DNA of 64,000 bases. It comes from Dallia pectoralis. Its lineage: Eukaryota; Chordata; Actinopteri; Esociformes; Umbridae. The notes beneath the pieces were generated by a model, which was not told where the DNA came from, searched no databases, and saw nothing but the letters and a program-made list of their open reading frames with translations. Positions 9,667 through 21,172 of the stretch are shown here, piece after piece (position 1 is the stretch's first letter; the number at the start of each line of letters is the position of its first letter). The stretch covers positions 109,189 through 173,188 of the forward strand of contig CM055750.1 in assembly GCA_029465975.1 (NCBI GenBank), read 5' to 3'. A program made the position numbers and the translations under genes.

Positions 9667-10854
9667 GATATAATCTCTCCACCTAGTCCTGGGTCTTCCC
9701 GAGGTCTCCTCCCAGCTGGACGTGCCTGGAACACCTCTCTAGGGAGGCGCCCAGGTGGCATTCGTACAAGATGCCCGAACCACCTCAACTGGCTCCTTTC
9801 TATGCAAAGGAGCAGCGGCTCTACTCGAGTTCCTCTCGGATGACTGAGCTTCTCACCCTATCCCTAAGGGAGAGGCCAGCCACCTTTCTGAGAAAACCCA
9901 TTTCGGCCGCTTGTACCCGCGATCTCGTTCTTTCGGTCATGACCCAGCTTTCATGACCATAGGTGAGGGTAGGAACAAAGATTGACCGGTAGATCGAGAG
10001 CTTTGCCTTTCGGCTCAGCTCTCTTTTCATCACAACGGTGCGGTGAAGCGAATGCAACACCGCCCCCGCTGCTCCGATCCTCCGACCAATCTCCCGCTCC
10101 ATTTTTCCCTCACTCGCGAACAAGACCCCGAGGTACTTGAACTCCTTCACTTGGAGTAAGGACTCATTCCCTACCCGGAGTAGGCACTCCACCGGTTCCT
10201 GCTGAGAGTCATGGCCTCAGATTTAGAGGTGCTAACCCTCATCCCAGCCGCTTCACACTCGGCTGCGAACCGATCCAGTGAGTGCTGAAGGTCACCGACC
10301 GATGAGGCCATCAGGACCACATCATCCGCAAAAAGCAGTGATGTGACCATCAGCCCACCGAACGGGAACCCCTCCCCCCCCATGACTACGCCTTGATATC
10401 CTGTCCATGAATATTACAAACAGGATTGGTGACAAAGCGCAGCCCTGGCGGAGGCCAACCCCCACCTGGAACGAATCCGACTTACTGCCGAGGACACGGA
10501 CACAGCTCATGCTTTGAGCGTACAGAGATTGGATGGCCCTGAGAAGAGACCCCCTCACCCCATACTCCCGCAGCACCTCCCACAAAAGATCCCGGGGTAC
10601 CCGGTCATACGCCTTCTCCAGATCCACAAAACACATGTAGACTGGATGGGCATACTCCCAGGCCCCCTCCAGGATCCTTGCGAGAGTAAAGAGCTGGTCC
10701 GTGGTTCCCCGGCCAGGACGAAAACCGCATTGTTCCTCTTCAATCTGAGGTTCGACTATTGGCCGAACCCTCCTTTCCAGCACTTTGGAGTACACTTTAC
10801 CAGGGAGGCTGAGGAGTGTGATACCTCTGTAATTGGCACACACTCTCTGGTCCC
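9667..10854 (-). mobile_element. Rex3-like (RTE clade) LINE, 3' part of the ORF, decayed
   Basis: The minus strand carries the reverse transcriptase of a non-LTR retrotransposon. From right to left: ANYRGITLLSLPGKVYSKVL, QCGFRPGRGTTDQL, FVDLEKAYDRVP, GLRQGCALSPILFVIFMDRI (all within 10400-10843), then LLFADDVVLMAS with the FADD catalytic box at about 10322-10333, then KYLGVLFASEGK and RKAKLSIYRSI and the C-terminal RMPPGRLPREVF region. Frames change near 10375 (a C-run) and near 9829 (one base lost), so the ORF is dead. I assign Rex3 because stretches near 10425 and, in the companion piece, near 11262 match primer sites I remember for that family. The copy stops at 9667, before the ORF's normal end and tail. 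Confidence 0.85.
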
Positions 10855-10860
10855 TATGGA

Positions 10861-11325
10861 GCTATGGAGAAGGACTTTCGGTCGGCACCAAAATGCTTCT
10901 GGAAAACCGTTCGGCACCTCAGAAGGGGAAAACGGGGAACCATCCAAGCTGTGTACAGTAAGGATGGGACACTGTTGACCTCAACTGATGATGTGATCGG
11001 GCGCTGGAAAGAGCATTTTGAGGAGCTCCTGAATCCGACCTACACGCCCTCTAGTACAGAGGCAGAGCTGGAGGCTGATGGAGGGTCATCGTCAGTTTCC
11101 CTGGGGAAGTCGCTGAGGTAGTCAAACAACTCCACAGTGGCAAAGCCCCAGGGACTGATGAGATTCGTCCAGAAATGCTAAAAGCTTTGGGTGGGGAAGG
11201 GCTGTCTTGGTTGACACGCCTCTTCAACATTGCATGGAAGTCTGGGACAGTGCCAGAGGAGTGGCAGACCGGGGTGGTGGTTCCCCTCTTTAAAAAGGGG
11301 GACCAGAGAGTGTGTGCCAATTACA
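10861..11325 (+). mobile_element. Rex3-like LINE, upstream part, inverted relative to the 3' part
   Basis: The plus strand carries the region just upstream of the reverse transcriptase core of the same LINE: KDFRSAPKCFWKTVRHLRRG, DGTLLTSTDDVIGRWKEHFE, GKAPGTDEIRPEMLKAL and then PEEWQTGVVVPLFKKGDQRV. It ends at the codons for ANY at 11325. The last 27 bases (11299-11325) are repeated in reverse complement at 10828-10854, where the minus-strand piece begins. So the two pieces cover adjacent parts of one element with a 27-base overlap, but face each other. A frameshift near 11110 breaks the frame. The endonuclease domain is absent. Confidence 0.85.
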
Positions 11326-12003
11326 TACTCTGCATACTTCAGCATAATCTGCATAATCTGCATACTTCTGCATACTTTGCAAACTTATGCATACTCTGCA
11401 TACTCTGCATACTTCTGCATACCTCTGCATAATCTGCATACTTCTGCATATGTCTGCATACCTCTGCATACTTTGCATACTTCTGCATACTCTGCATACT
11501 CTGCATACTTCTGCATAATCTGCATACTTCTGCATATTTCTGCATACCTCTGCATACTTTGCATACTTCTGCATACTCTGCATACTTTGCATACTTCTGC
11601 ATACTCTGCATACTTCTGCATACTCTGCATACTTCTGCATACTCTGCATACTTCTGCATACTCTCTATTCATCTGCATACATCTGCATACATCTGCATAC
11701 TTCTGCATACTCTGTATAATTCTGCATACTCTGCATACTTCTGCATACTCTGCATACTCTGCATACCCTCATACTCTGCATACTTCTGCATATTCTGCAT
11801 ACTTCTGCATACTCTGCATACTTCTGCATATTCTGCATACTTCTGCATACTCTGCATACTTCTGCATACTCTGCATACTTCTGCATACTCTGCATACTCT
11901 GCATACCCTCAAACTCTGCATACTTCTGCATACTTCTGCATATTCTGCATACTTCTGCATACTCTGCATACTTCTGCATACTCTCATACTTCTGCATACT
12001 CTG
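11326..12003. repeat. 9/10-bp minisatellite based on CTGCATACTT
   Basis: Tandem CTGCATACTT and CTGCATACT units, often forming a 19-bp dimer, with occasional variants (CTGCATAAT, CATACCCTC). It begins exactly at the outer end of the inverted LINE piece. All frames are open over long stretches because stops are rare in the unit. Confidence 0.92.
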
Positions 12004-12711
12004 CACCACAGTTCTGAAAACATTAAAATATAAAGTGAATTACTTGCTTAGCGCAATCACTGGGTTTATAAAGAACATTTGCATATTTCGCCAGTTTAGC
12101 AACACTGATTAGATGGTATAACGAGGCCTGCATGACACTTTAAGTTGTGATATATGCTTATTAACCAGCATATATTTATTTAGTATCCAGACATCAATAT
12201 TAGTGTCTGTGTGGATTGTGTCTAATTGAGCCATGAGAGACACATTCAGAGCAGAGGACAGCATAGGTAAGTAAAAAAAAATGCTAATTTCATCAAATAA
12301 AGAGAAACATAAATCTGTTTTTTTCTTATTTTCAATCTTATTACTTGTGTGAATGCAGGAGAGCTTCTGACTGAATACTTGGATTTAACACGGTCAGATC
12401 TCATTATTTTCTAATATTCAAATCCCTGTCTTCTACCTCTTTCACGTACTTACCTCGTTATATCTCCTTTTTTCTGTCACACCAATCAAATTGAAGGCAG
12501 TGAAAATTGGCAACTTTGATTACCTGCTATTTGATAGCCACAGTTGGCAATGAATTCAATTTGTTTTTGCAATTAAAAGTGTACCAACATTTAGTAATAT
12601 CCAATGAAATGCAAATATAGGATGCCGCATGAAGTAATTTCTGTACTTTTTTATGTGACCTTAACATAGAAACACCAAGCAATCAGAAAGTAAAAAAGTT
12701 GATTAACAAAG
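12004..12711. other. Unique AT-rich sequence, nothing recognised
   Basis: Single-copy AT-rich sequence. No reading frame, motif or mobile element seen. Confidence 0.5.
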
Positions 12712-13375
12712 GTGAGTATGCAGAAACATACAAGTGTACTGATCCACATCAATATAGTGGTGAGTATGCAGAAACATACAAGTGTACTGATCCACATCAA
12801 TATAGTGGTGAGTATGCAGAAACATACAAGTGGACTGATCCACATCAATATAGTGGTGAGTATGCAGAAACATTCAAGTGTACTGATCGACATCAATAAA
12901 GTGGTGAGTATGCAGAAACATACAAGTGTACTGATCCCAATCAATATAGTGGTGAGTATGCAGAAACATACAAGTTTACTGATCCCAATCAATATAGTGG
13001 TGAGTATGCAGAAACATACAAGTGTACTGATCCACATCAATATAGTGCTGAGTATGCAGAAACATACAAGTGTACAGATCCACATCAATATAGTGCTGAG
13101 TATGCAGAAACATACAAGTGTACTGATCCCAATCAATATAGTGGTGAGTATGCAGAAACATACAAGTGTACTGATCCACATCAATATAGTGGTGAGTATG
13201 CAGAAACATACAAGTGTACTGATCCACATCAATATAGTGGTGAGTATGCAGAAACATACAAGTGTACTGATCCCAATCAATATAGTGGTGAGTATGCAGA
13301 AACATACAAGTGTACTGATCCACATCAATATAGTGGTGAGTATGCAGAAACATACAAGTGTACTGATCCACATCA
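12712..13375. repeat. 48-bp minisatellite, about 14 copies
   Basis: Tandem 48-bp units beginning GTGAGTATGCAGAAACATAC and ending in the CATCAATATAGTG region. Variants include CCCAATCAA for CCACATCAA. Open frames in several phases follow from 48 being a multiple of three. Confidence 0.95.
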
Positions 13376-13570
13376 ACAGATCCACATCAACTGATCCACA
13401 TCAATAGATCCACATCAACAGATCCACATCAACTGATCCACATCAACAGATCCACATTAACAGATCCACATAAACAGATCCACATAAACAGATCCACATC
13501 AACAGATCCTCATAAACAGATCCTCATCAATAGATCCACATCAACAGATCCACATCAACAGATCCACATT
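13362..13570. repeat. 14-bp sub-array nested at the end of the 48-bp array
   Basis: About 15 copies of CAGATCCACATCAA and close variants. The unit is a piece of the 48-bp unit (CTGATCCACATCAA), so this array grew from the last copy of the larger one. Confidence 0.9.
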
Positions 13571-15047
13571 CTCCTCTTATCACTTGCCTTTTACACATCC
13601 AAACTGTCTTCTTGTTTTTCACTAAACTCTACGTAAGGCTAATAAAACTATGGTTGTCACTTTTAATTCAATTATGTAAAATTGAGAGAGAAAATGTAGC
13701 TTCAAATTGTTGGGCTGTTAATTATACAAACTGGTAAATCATTTAGATATTTAACTTTAAAATGAGCCACAATCTGAAACATTATTACAAAAACTGATTG
13801 ATTGTCAGGCATGCTATATTTACATATTGTAAATTTATTTGTGTGGGTTTAATTGTTTGGTCCAGGTTGCCATGAGGGCTATGTTGTTCTGGGTTACAAA
13901 TTCAAGTTTAGGATATTATAACTGTATTCCAAAGTAAATTTGAAATGAAAGGCACATCACAAGTTTCAGGTGTAGATTTAGAGGCTGTATGTCACCAGTT
14001 AAACCAAAAGAGTTATAATCTGGTGACGAGATAACGAAGCTGTGCTTGAGCTGTTGTTTAACCGGGTGATAGAGATGCTTAAAGCCAAGCCCAATATAAA
14101 ACAGCAATATAAAGCTAAAGTGGGCTAAAACCACAGTCATAAGAAACAAAACACACAACAACAAGGTGCAATCTCAGAGGTAATGTGTACACAGTACAGA
14201 TAAGGGGAGGAGGAAAGTCTGACTGATGAACAAGAGGAATCCGTTTCTGAGGAGGTCATGACAGGACTGTAATAAAGAAGACTGGCAGATTTATATCAAA
14301 TATAGATGTATGAGAACTCTCTAAAACCTGACATAACGTCTAGACTAACACTGAAATGTTCTTGAGAGAAGGCAATTAATTCTCAGCCATGTGACAATCC
14401 CACATGAGATTAAAAAGACAAAGACAAGTAGTCTAATTGCTACACAGTGTTTCAAAGAGAGTCTGACTTGTCTTATTATAGCTTAGGTTGAATAAGAGTT
14501 CTGTCTTTTCTACAAGAATGATTGACTGTTTGAAGAGAAAAGTAGTTATGTGTCACCTCGGAAATGAAGCAACCTTTGTAAGATGAGCAATACTCAGAGA
14601 AAACATTTATACATTTGGTGACACCACTAAGAATTCTTTGAATCGAATCCAACCAAATGCAATTTTTTAAGTACATTTCTGACTAAAAGCCCTGTGTACA
14701 GCCTTTCTTTGCTTTCTTTTGGGTTATAAAAATGAAGTAATGTGCATATAAAATCAATGTTTACCATTGTGTCACGAAGTCAGCTAAGACATTCAAAATT
14801 ATGTTATTTTTGCTGAAAGATCACAACAATGTGTAACTGTTGTTTTTGTCTCCAGAGCAAGTTTGACATTTCAATGGTTCAGGAACGTCCAGTCTGCCCT
14901 GATTTAAGCTGGGGATCTGCAAAGGCACTGGTTCTCTGCTGATGTTTTGAATTGAACGAAAAACAACAAACGTTTAACAAACCATCTAGAGAAAATCTAC
15001 AGATGGACATTAGGAAACTCAAAATGAAATGTAATGATTTAAGGTTA
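13571..15047. other. Unique AT-rich sequence, nothing recognised
   Basis: About 1.5 kb of single-copy sequence with no supported exon, RNA gene or repeat. Short open frames on the minus strand (for example around 13916-14164) carry no recognisable motif. Confidence 0.5.
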
Positions 15048-15330
15048 TGGGTTATGGATGTGTAATAGGGTTATGGGTTATGGGTTAGGGGTTATGGGTT
15101 AGGGGTTAGGGGTCATATTATCCAAGCATTTGATTTATTATGTTTTACTGGATAAAAACATTCACGCAGCATTAGTCTGGATAGGACCCATTTGACCTGA
15201 ACCCTAACAGGTAATGGGTTAGGGTTAGGGTTAGGAATATCCTGGACAACAATACCTTAACAATGGGGTTTTGTAAAATATAGGGTTAGGGTTGCCCGCG
15301 GCAAGGGATAGGGTTGGGGTTAGGCATTTC
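15048..15330. repeat. Degenerate TTAGGG-rich stretch
   Basis: Clusters of GGGTTAGGG, GGGTTATGGG and GGGGTTAGGGG at 15065-15112, 15206-15234 and 15280-15325, separated by ordinary sequence. They look like an interstitial telomere-like repeat in decay. Confidence 0.7.
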
Positions 15331-15869
15331 ACATCTGAAATTAGGAATGCATATATTCTATTCACTAATAAATGTATTTACTGAATGTTACAGCTTCCTC
15401 TCTGCTGTTCACAGAACCCAGCGTGTAGAAAATATTGTTTCTCCGAAATAGAGAAGTGATGGTGCCAAAGAAGAAAACTGCATGGGCCTGGAAGAAATAT
15501 TGTCCACTGAAACAATTCCCTCTTAAATCCCAATTGTATTGTATATTGTGACATATTTGTGTATTGTGCTGCTTCTTCTTGTCTCTGTGTCTTCTCATGT
15601 TGTGTTGTGATGTCCTGTTGTGTAATGGGGTCATTAAACAAGGCCTGGCAAACTAGCATGGTACCCCTACTGGGGAAAAAGAGATTTACCAGATTCATCA
15701 GACAGTCCCTCAAAAGTCCCCCAAACGTCTTTCCAGAGACCGTCTTCTGAATGCCTTGTTAGAGTTTTATGTTGTATCATATAACGAAGTAAATATTGGG
15801 ATGCATCAACTTGGGTAGACAGGACCAGGGTTAGGCATCCCAAAGACAAGATACTCATCCTCTACAAGA
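15331..15869. other. Unique sequence, nothing recognised
   Basis: Single-copy sequence. Short open frames on both strands carry no recognisable motif. Confidence 0.45.
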
Positions 15870-15996
15870 CTGAGAAATGTAGAAGAAGACAGAGAAATGT
15901 AGAAGAAGACAGAGAAATGTAGTAGAAGACAGAGAAATGTAGTAGAAGACAGAGAAATGTAGTAGAAGACAGAGAAATGTTGAAGACAGAGAATTG
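15870..15996. repeat. 20-bp repeat, about six copies
   Basis: Units of AGAGAAATGTAGTAGAAGAC and variants. The unit resembles the 21-bp unit of the adjacent larger array, suggesting shared origin. Confidence 0.88.
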
Positions 15997-16008
15997 TACA
16001 TAGCAGAT

Positions 16009-17027
16009 TGTACAAGCAGACATAGGAGATGTACAAGCAGACATATGAGATGTACAAGCAGACATATGAGATGTACAAGCAGACATATGAGATGTACAAG
16101 CAGACATATGAGATGTACAAGCAGACAGAGGAGATGTACAAGCAGACAGAGGAGATGTACAAGCAGACAGAGGAGATGTACAAGCAGACAGAGGAGATGT
16201 ACAAGCAGACATAGGAGATGTACAAGCAGACATATGAGATGTACAAGCAGACATATGAGATGTACAAGAAGACATATGAGATGTACAAGCAGACATATGA
16301 GATGTACAAGCAGACAGAGGAGATGTACAAGCAGACAGAGGAGATGTACAAGCAGACAGAGGAGATGTACAAGCAGACATAGGAGATGTACAAGCAGACA
16401 TATGAGATGTACAAGCAGACATATGAGATGTACAAGCAGACATAGGAGATGTACCAGCAGACATATGAGATGTACAAGCAGACATATGAGATGTACAAGC
16501 AGACATATGAGATGTACAAGCAGACATATGAGATGTACAAGCAGACATATGAGATGTACAAGCAGACATATGAGATGTACAAGCAGACATATGAGATGTA
16601 CAAGCAGACATATGAGATGTACAAGCAGACATATGAGATGTACAAGCAGACAGAGGAGATGTACAAGCAGACATATGAGATGTACAAGCAGACAGAGGAG
16701 ATGTACAAGCAGACATATGAGATGTACAAGCAGACAGAGGAGATGTACAAGCAGACATATGAGATGTACAAGCAGACAGAGGAGATGTACAAGCAGACAT
16801 ATGAGATGTACAAGCAGACAGAGGAGATGTACAAGCAGACATATGAGATGTACAAGCAGACAGAGGAGATGTACAAGCAGACATATGAGATGTACAAGCA
16901 GACAGAGGAGATGTACAAGCAGACAGAGGAGATGTACAAGCAGACATATGAGATGTACAAGCAGACAGAGGAGATGTACAAGCAGACAGAGGAGATGTAC
17001 AAGCAGACAGAGGAGATGTACAAGCAG
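16009..17027. repeat. 21-bp minisatellite, about 48 copies
   Basis: Units GATGTACAAGCAGACATATG and the GACAGAGGA variant. From about 16640 to 16920 the two variants alternate almost perfectly, giving a 42-bp higher-order period. Long frames are open on both strands (422 codons on the minus strand), with no start context, intron structure or domain to suggest a gene. Confidence 0.95.
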
Positions 17028-17819
17028 GGATTTATCTGGCATATCCTGGACCTTGTGAACATATTTTTATTCACTTAACAGCCAGCACTTCTGGTAAGTA
17101 CATGATAGACATCTGTTAGAGCATCTGACTAGCAACCAAATGTTTGTATTTGACAGTTTCACCCCAAACCCTGAACCTAGAACCATCAATAACGCTTTTG
17201 TACAAGTTACTGTATGTAGAGAAAGTACCACCTAAAACCGTTAGCAAAGTCCTGACTGGAAATGGGGATTTGGCCAGTTATGATATTATACTTTGGCCTA
17301 GTGTCTACTTACTTTGGCATTATGAATCTCCACCTTGATAAGAAGACTGAGGGACCAATCACTAGGAAATAATGTAGAAATTACACTGTATGAGTAATGC
17401 TTGCATAACAGACCATTATGAATTTTATTTATCTTGTTATATCATTTATTTTATCACAGCCTTCAAATGCCTTTTTTATTGGGGAATCCACCCTGCTCTA
17501 CTTGAGACTTAATGTGGTTGCTTCCTGTGGTTTGCTGACAACACAAATGTTCTGAGTGCTGCTTCCACAAATCCAGAATATAATTCAGTTCAAAAATTCA
17601 AAAATTAGTAAAATCAAAGACCCCAATAATGACCATTTCAACCCCTAATTTTAGGGCTCATTTAAGCAGTACGTGAAGAGTATGATATAAGAATTATTAA
17701 CGCTCCTTTTTATTTCTCTATGGCTGTGGATTTCTTAAATGTAGACACATTTAAAGGTTCCTAAATATCTTTCAACTGTTGTCAATTTTTTCTTAAGTGC
17801 TGATTGTTCGTAAAAGACC
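17028..17819. other. Unique sequence, nothing firmly recognised
   Basis: Single-copy sequence. GTTAGAGCATCTGACTAGCA near 17116 recalls part of a tRNA-derived SINE, but no full promoter or body follows. Confidence 0.45.
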
Positions 17820-20208
17820 ACACTAGCACACACACACTGTGTACACAACACACTAGCACACACACACTGTGTACACAACACACTAGCACACACACACTGT
17901 GTACACAACACACTAGCACACACACACTGTGTACACAACACACTAGCACACACACACTGTGTAAACAACACACTAGCACACACACACTGTGTACACAACA
18001 CACTAGCACACACACACTGTGTACACAACACACTAGCACACACACACTGTGTACACAACACACTAGCACACACACACTGTGTACACAACACACCAGCACA
18101 CACACACTGTGTACACAACACACTAGCACACACACACTGTGTACATACACACACCAGCACACACACACGGTGTACACAACACACTAGCACACACACACGG
18201 TGTACACAACACACTAAACACACACACTGTGTACACAACACACTAGCACACACACACTGTGTACACAACACACTAGCACACACACACTGTGTACACAACA
18301 CACTAGCACACACACACTGTGTACACAACACACTAGCACACACACACTGTGTACACAACACACTAGCACACACACACTGTGTACACAACACACCAGCACA
18401 CACACACTGTGTACACAACACACTAGCACACACACACTGTGTACATACACACACCAGCACACACACACGGTGTACACAACACACTAGCACACACACACGG
18501 TGTACACAACACACTAGCACACACACACTGTGTACATACACACACCAGCACACACACACGGTGTACACAACACACTAGCACACACACACTGTGTACACAC
18601 ACACCAGCACACACACACTGTGTACACAACACACTAGCACACACACACTGTGTACACACACACCAGCACACACACACTGTGTACACAACACACTAGCACA
18701 CACACACTGTGTACACAACACACTAGCACACACACACTGTGTACACACACACCAGCACACACACACTGTGTACACAACACACTAGCACACACACACTGTG
18801 TACACACACACCAGCACACACACACTGTGTACACAACACACTAGCACACACACACTGTGTACACAACACACTAGCACAGACACACTGTGTACACAACACA
18901 CTAGCACACACACACTGTGTACACAACACACTAGCACACACACACACTGTGTACACAACACACTAGCACACACACTGTGTACACAACACACTAGCACACA
19001 CACTGTGTACACACACACTAACACACACATACTGTGTACACAACACACTAGCACACACATTATGTGTACACACACACACACTAGCACACACACACTGTGT
19101 ACACACACACTAGCACACACACACACAGTGTACACAACACACTAGCACACACACACTGTGTACACACATACTAGCACACACACACTGTGTACAAAACACA
19201 CTAGCACACACACACTAGCACACACACACACACACACACAGCACACACACACTGTGTACACACACTAGCACACACACACTGTGTACACAACACACCAGCA
19301 CACACACACTGTGTACACAACACACTAGCACACACACACTGTGTACATACACACACCAGCACACACACACGGTGTACACAACACACTAGCACACACACAC
19401 GGTGTACACAACACACTAGCACACACACACTGTGTACATACACACACCAGCACACACACACGGTGTACACAACGCACTAGCACACACACACTGTGTACAC
19501 ACACACCAGCACACACACACTGTGTACACAACACACTAGCGCACACACACACTGTGTACACACACACCAGCACACACACACTGTGTACACAACACACTAG
19601 CACACACACACTGTGTACACAACACACTAGCACAGACACACTGTGTACACAACACACTAGCACACACACACTGTGTACACAACACACTAGCACACACACA
19701 CACACTGTGTACACAACACACTAGCACACACACTGTGTACACAACACACTAGCACACACACTGTGTACACACACACTAACACACACATACTGTGTACACA
19801 ACACACTAGCACACACATTATGTGTACACACACTAGCACACACACACTGTGTACACACACACTAGCACACACACACACAGTGTACACAACACACTAGCAC
19901 ACACACACTGTGTACACACATACTAGCACACACACACTGTGTACAAAACACACTAGCACACACACACTAGCACACACACACTAGCACACACTAGCACACA
20001 CACACTGTGTACACACACACTAGCACACACACACTGTGTACACAACGCACTAGGACACACACACACACTAGCACACACTAGCACACACACACTGTGTACA
20101 CAACATACTAGCAGACACATACTGTGTACACACACACTAGCACACACACACACACACACACTGTGTACACACACACTAGAACACACACACTGTGTACAGA
20201 CACACTAG

Positions 20209-20239
<31 letters not shown>

Positions 20240-20258
20240 ACACCACACACACGCACAC
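17820..20258. repeat. 30-bp CA-rich minisatellite, about 80 copies, with a higher-order duplication
   Basis: The 30-bp unit contains CACTAGCACACACACACTGT followed by GTACACAACA. It is almost uniform at 17820-18120 and becomes more varied to the right. It ends in a plain CA dinucleotide run near 20210-20245. Rare variants (CTAGCACAGA at 18871 and 19627; CACATTATGTG near 19055 and 19813) recur about 757 bp apart, showing a block duplication inside the array. Confidence 0.95.
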
Positions 20259-21172
20259 ATACACTGTTTAAACTCCTGTCAGCGATCTCAATCCCAGAGG
20301 CCTCAGACTGTGTACAGGCTGGTTTTAGCATCAGCTTCTTAACAGTCTACTGTTGTTGTAATAAGGAGAGAGCCAGAACCATGTGAGCTTTAGACTGGAC
20401 CTGAGATCTGAGCTGACCCCATAGCTCCCAGTCAGAGCTAATTAAAGCTGAGATTCAGCAAGTCAGAACAACCTGGTTGCTTTAACTGGCTGGTGAATAG
20501 CCGTTTACCTCAAAGTTAGCAAGCAGCGCTAGGATTTCACAGCAGCTTTGGATTTTGGACAAAATATCTTTTTTGGCCCGAGTGACAGAGACCAATGCTA
20601 TTCAGCACATTTTCTACACGCCTAATATCTCCTGGACAGCTTCGAAGCCAGTAAAAATAAATTTATTTCCAGATTTCAGTGTTGGTTAGCGTCCAGCTCT
20701 CGCTGACAATTTATGGGATAATATGTGAGGGAGGAAAAAAGATTTAATTCCTTCACTAAGCAGGACATTCATTTGAATCCCACAGAGAGATACAGCCTTT
20801 CAGTGTTGTAAATCACAGGAAAGATTACAGACATTTCCAGAAACACATGTATAATAAAACATGTCTATGCATAAAACATTCTGGACATCAGGTCATATTT
20901 GGTACGACCCTTTTCCTGGTTTATTCATTTGGCTTGCATCTCTAAAGTAATTCAGTCTTTTTTTACAACCACATATGAACATGTATTTTTTTAATATAGC
21001 TTTTATCAATAGATTAAATTAATGGCATACATAATGATGTTATTTCTGTATAGAAAATATTAGATAATTTTTTTCCACTAGGAATCAACTAGTTCCGTGA
21101 ACCTTTATTTATGTTTTCCTTGCAGATAAATGTGGTAAAATGATGCGGCTAAAAAGATCCAGGTCACAATAT
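20259..21172. other. Unique sequence, nothing recognised
   Basis: About 0.9 kb of single-copy sequence between two large arrays. No exon or mobile element could be identified. Confidence 0.5.

Noticed and set aside
9453..9788. Separate small gene on the minus strand
   Set aside because: Its N-terminal half is the C-terminal end of the Rex3 ORF; the rest is read-through into flanking sequence.
15806..17074. 422-codon minus-strand frame of CLYISYV repeats as a membrane protein
   Set aside because: It is the 21-bp array read in one of several open frames; the hydrophobicity comes from the repeat itself.
17110..17180. tRNA-derived SINE (GTTAGAGCATCTGACTAGCA)
   Set aside because: The resemblance is short and the remaining body and tail are missing.
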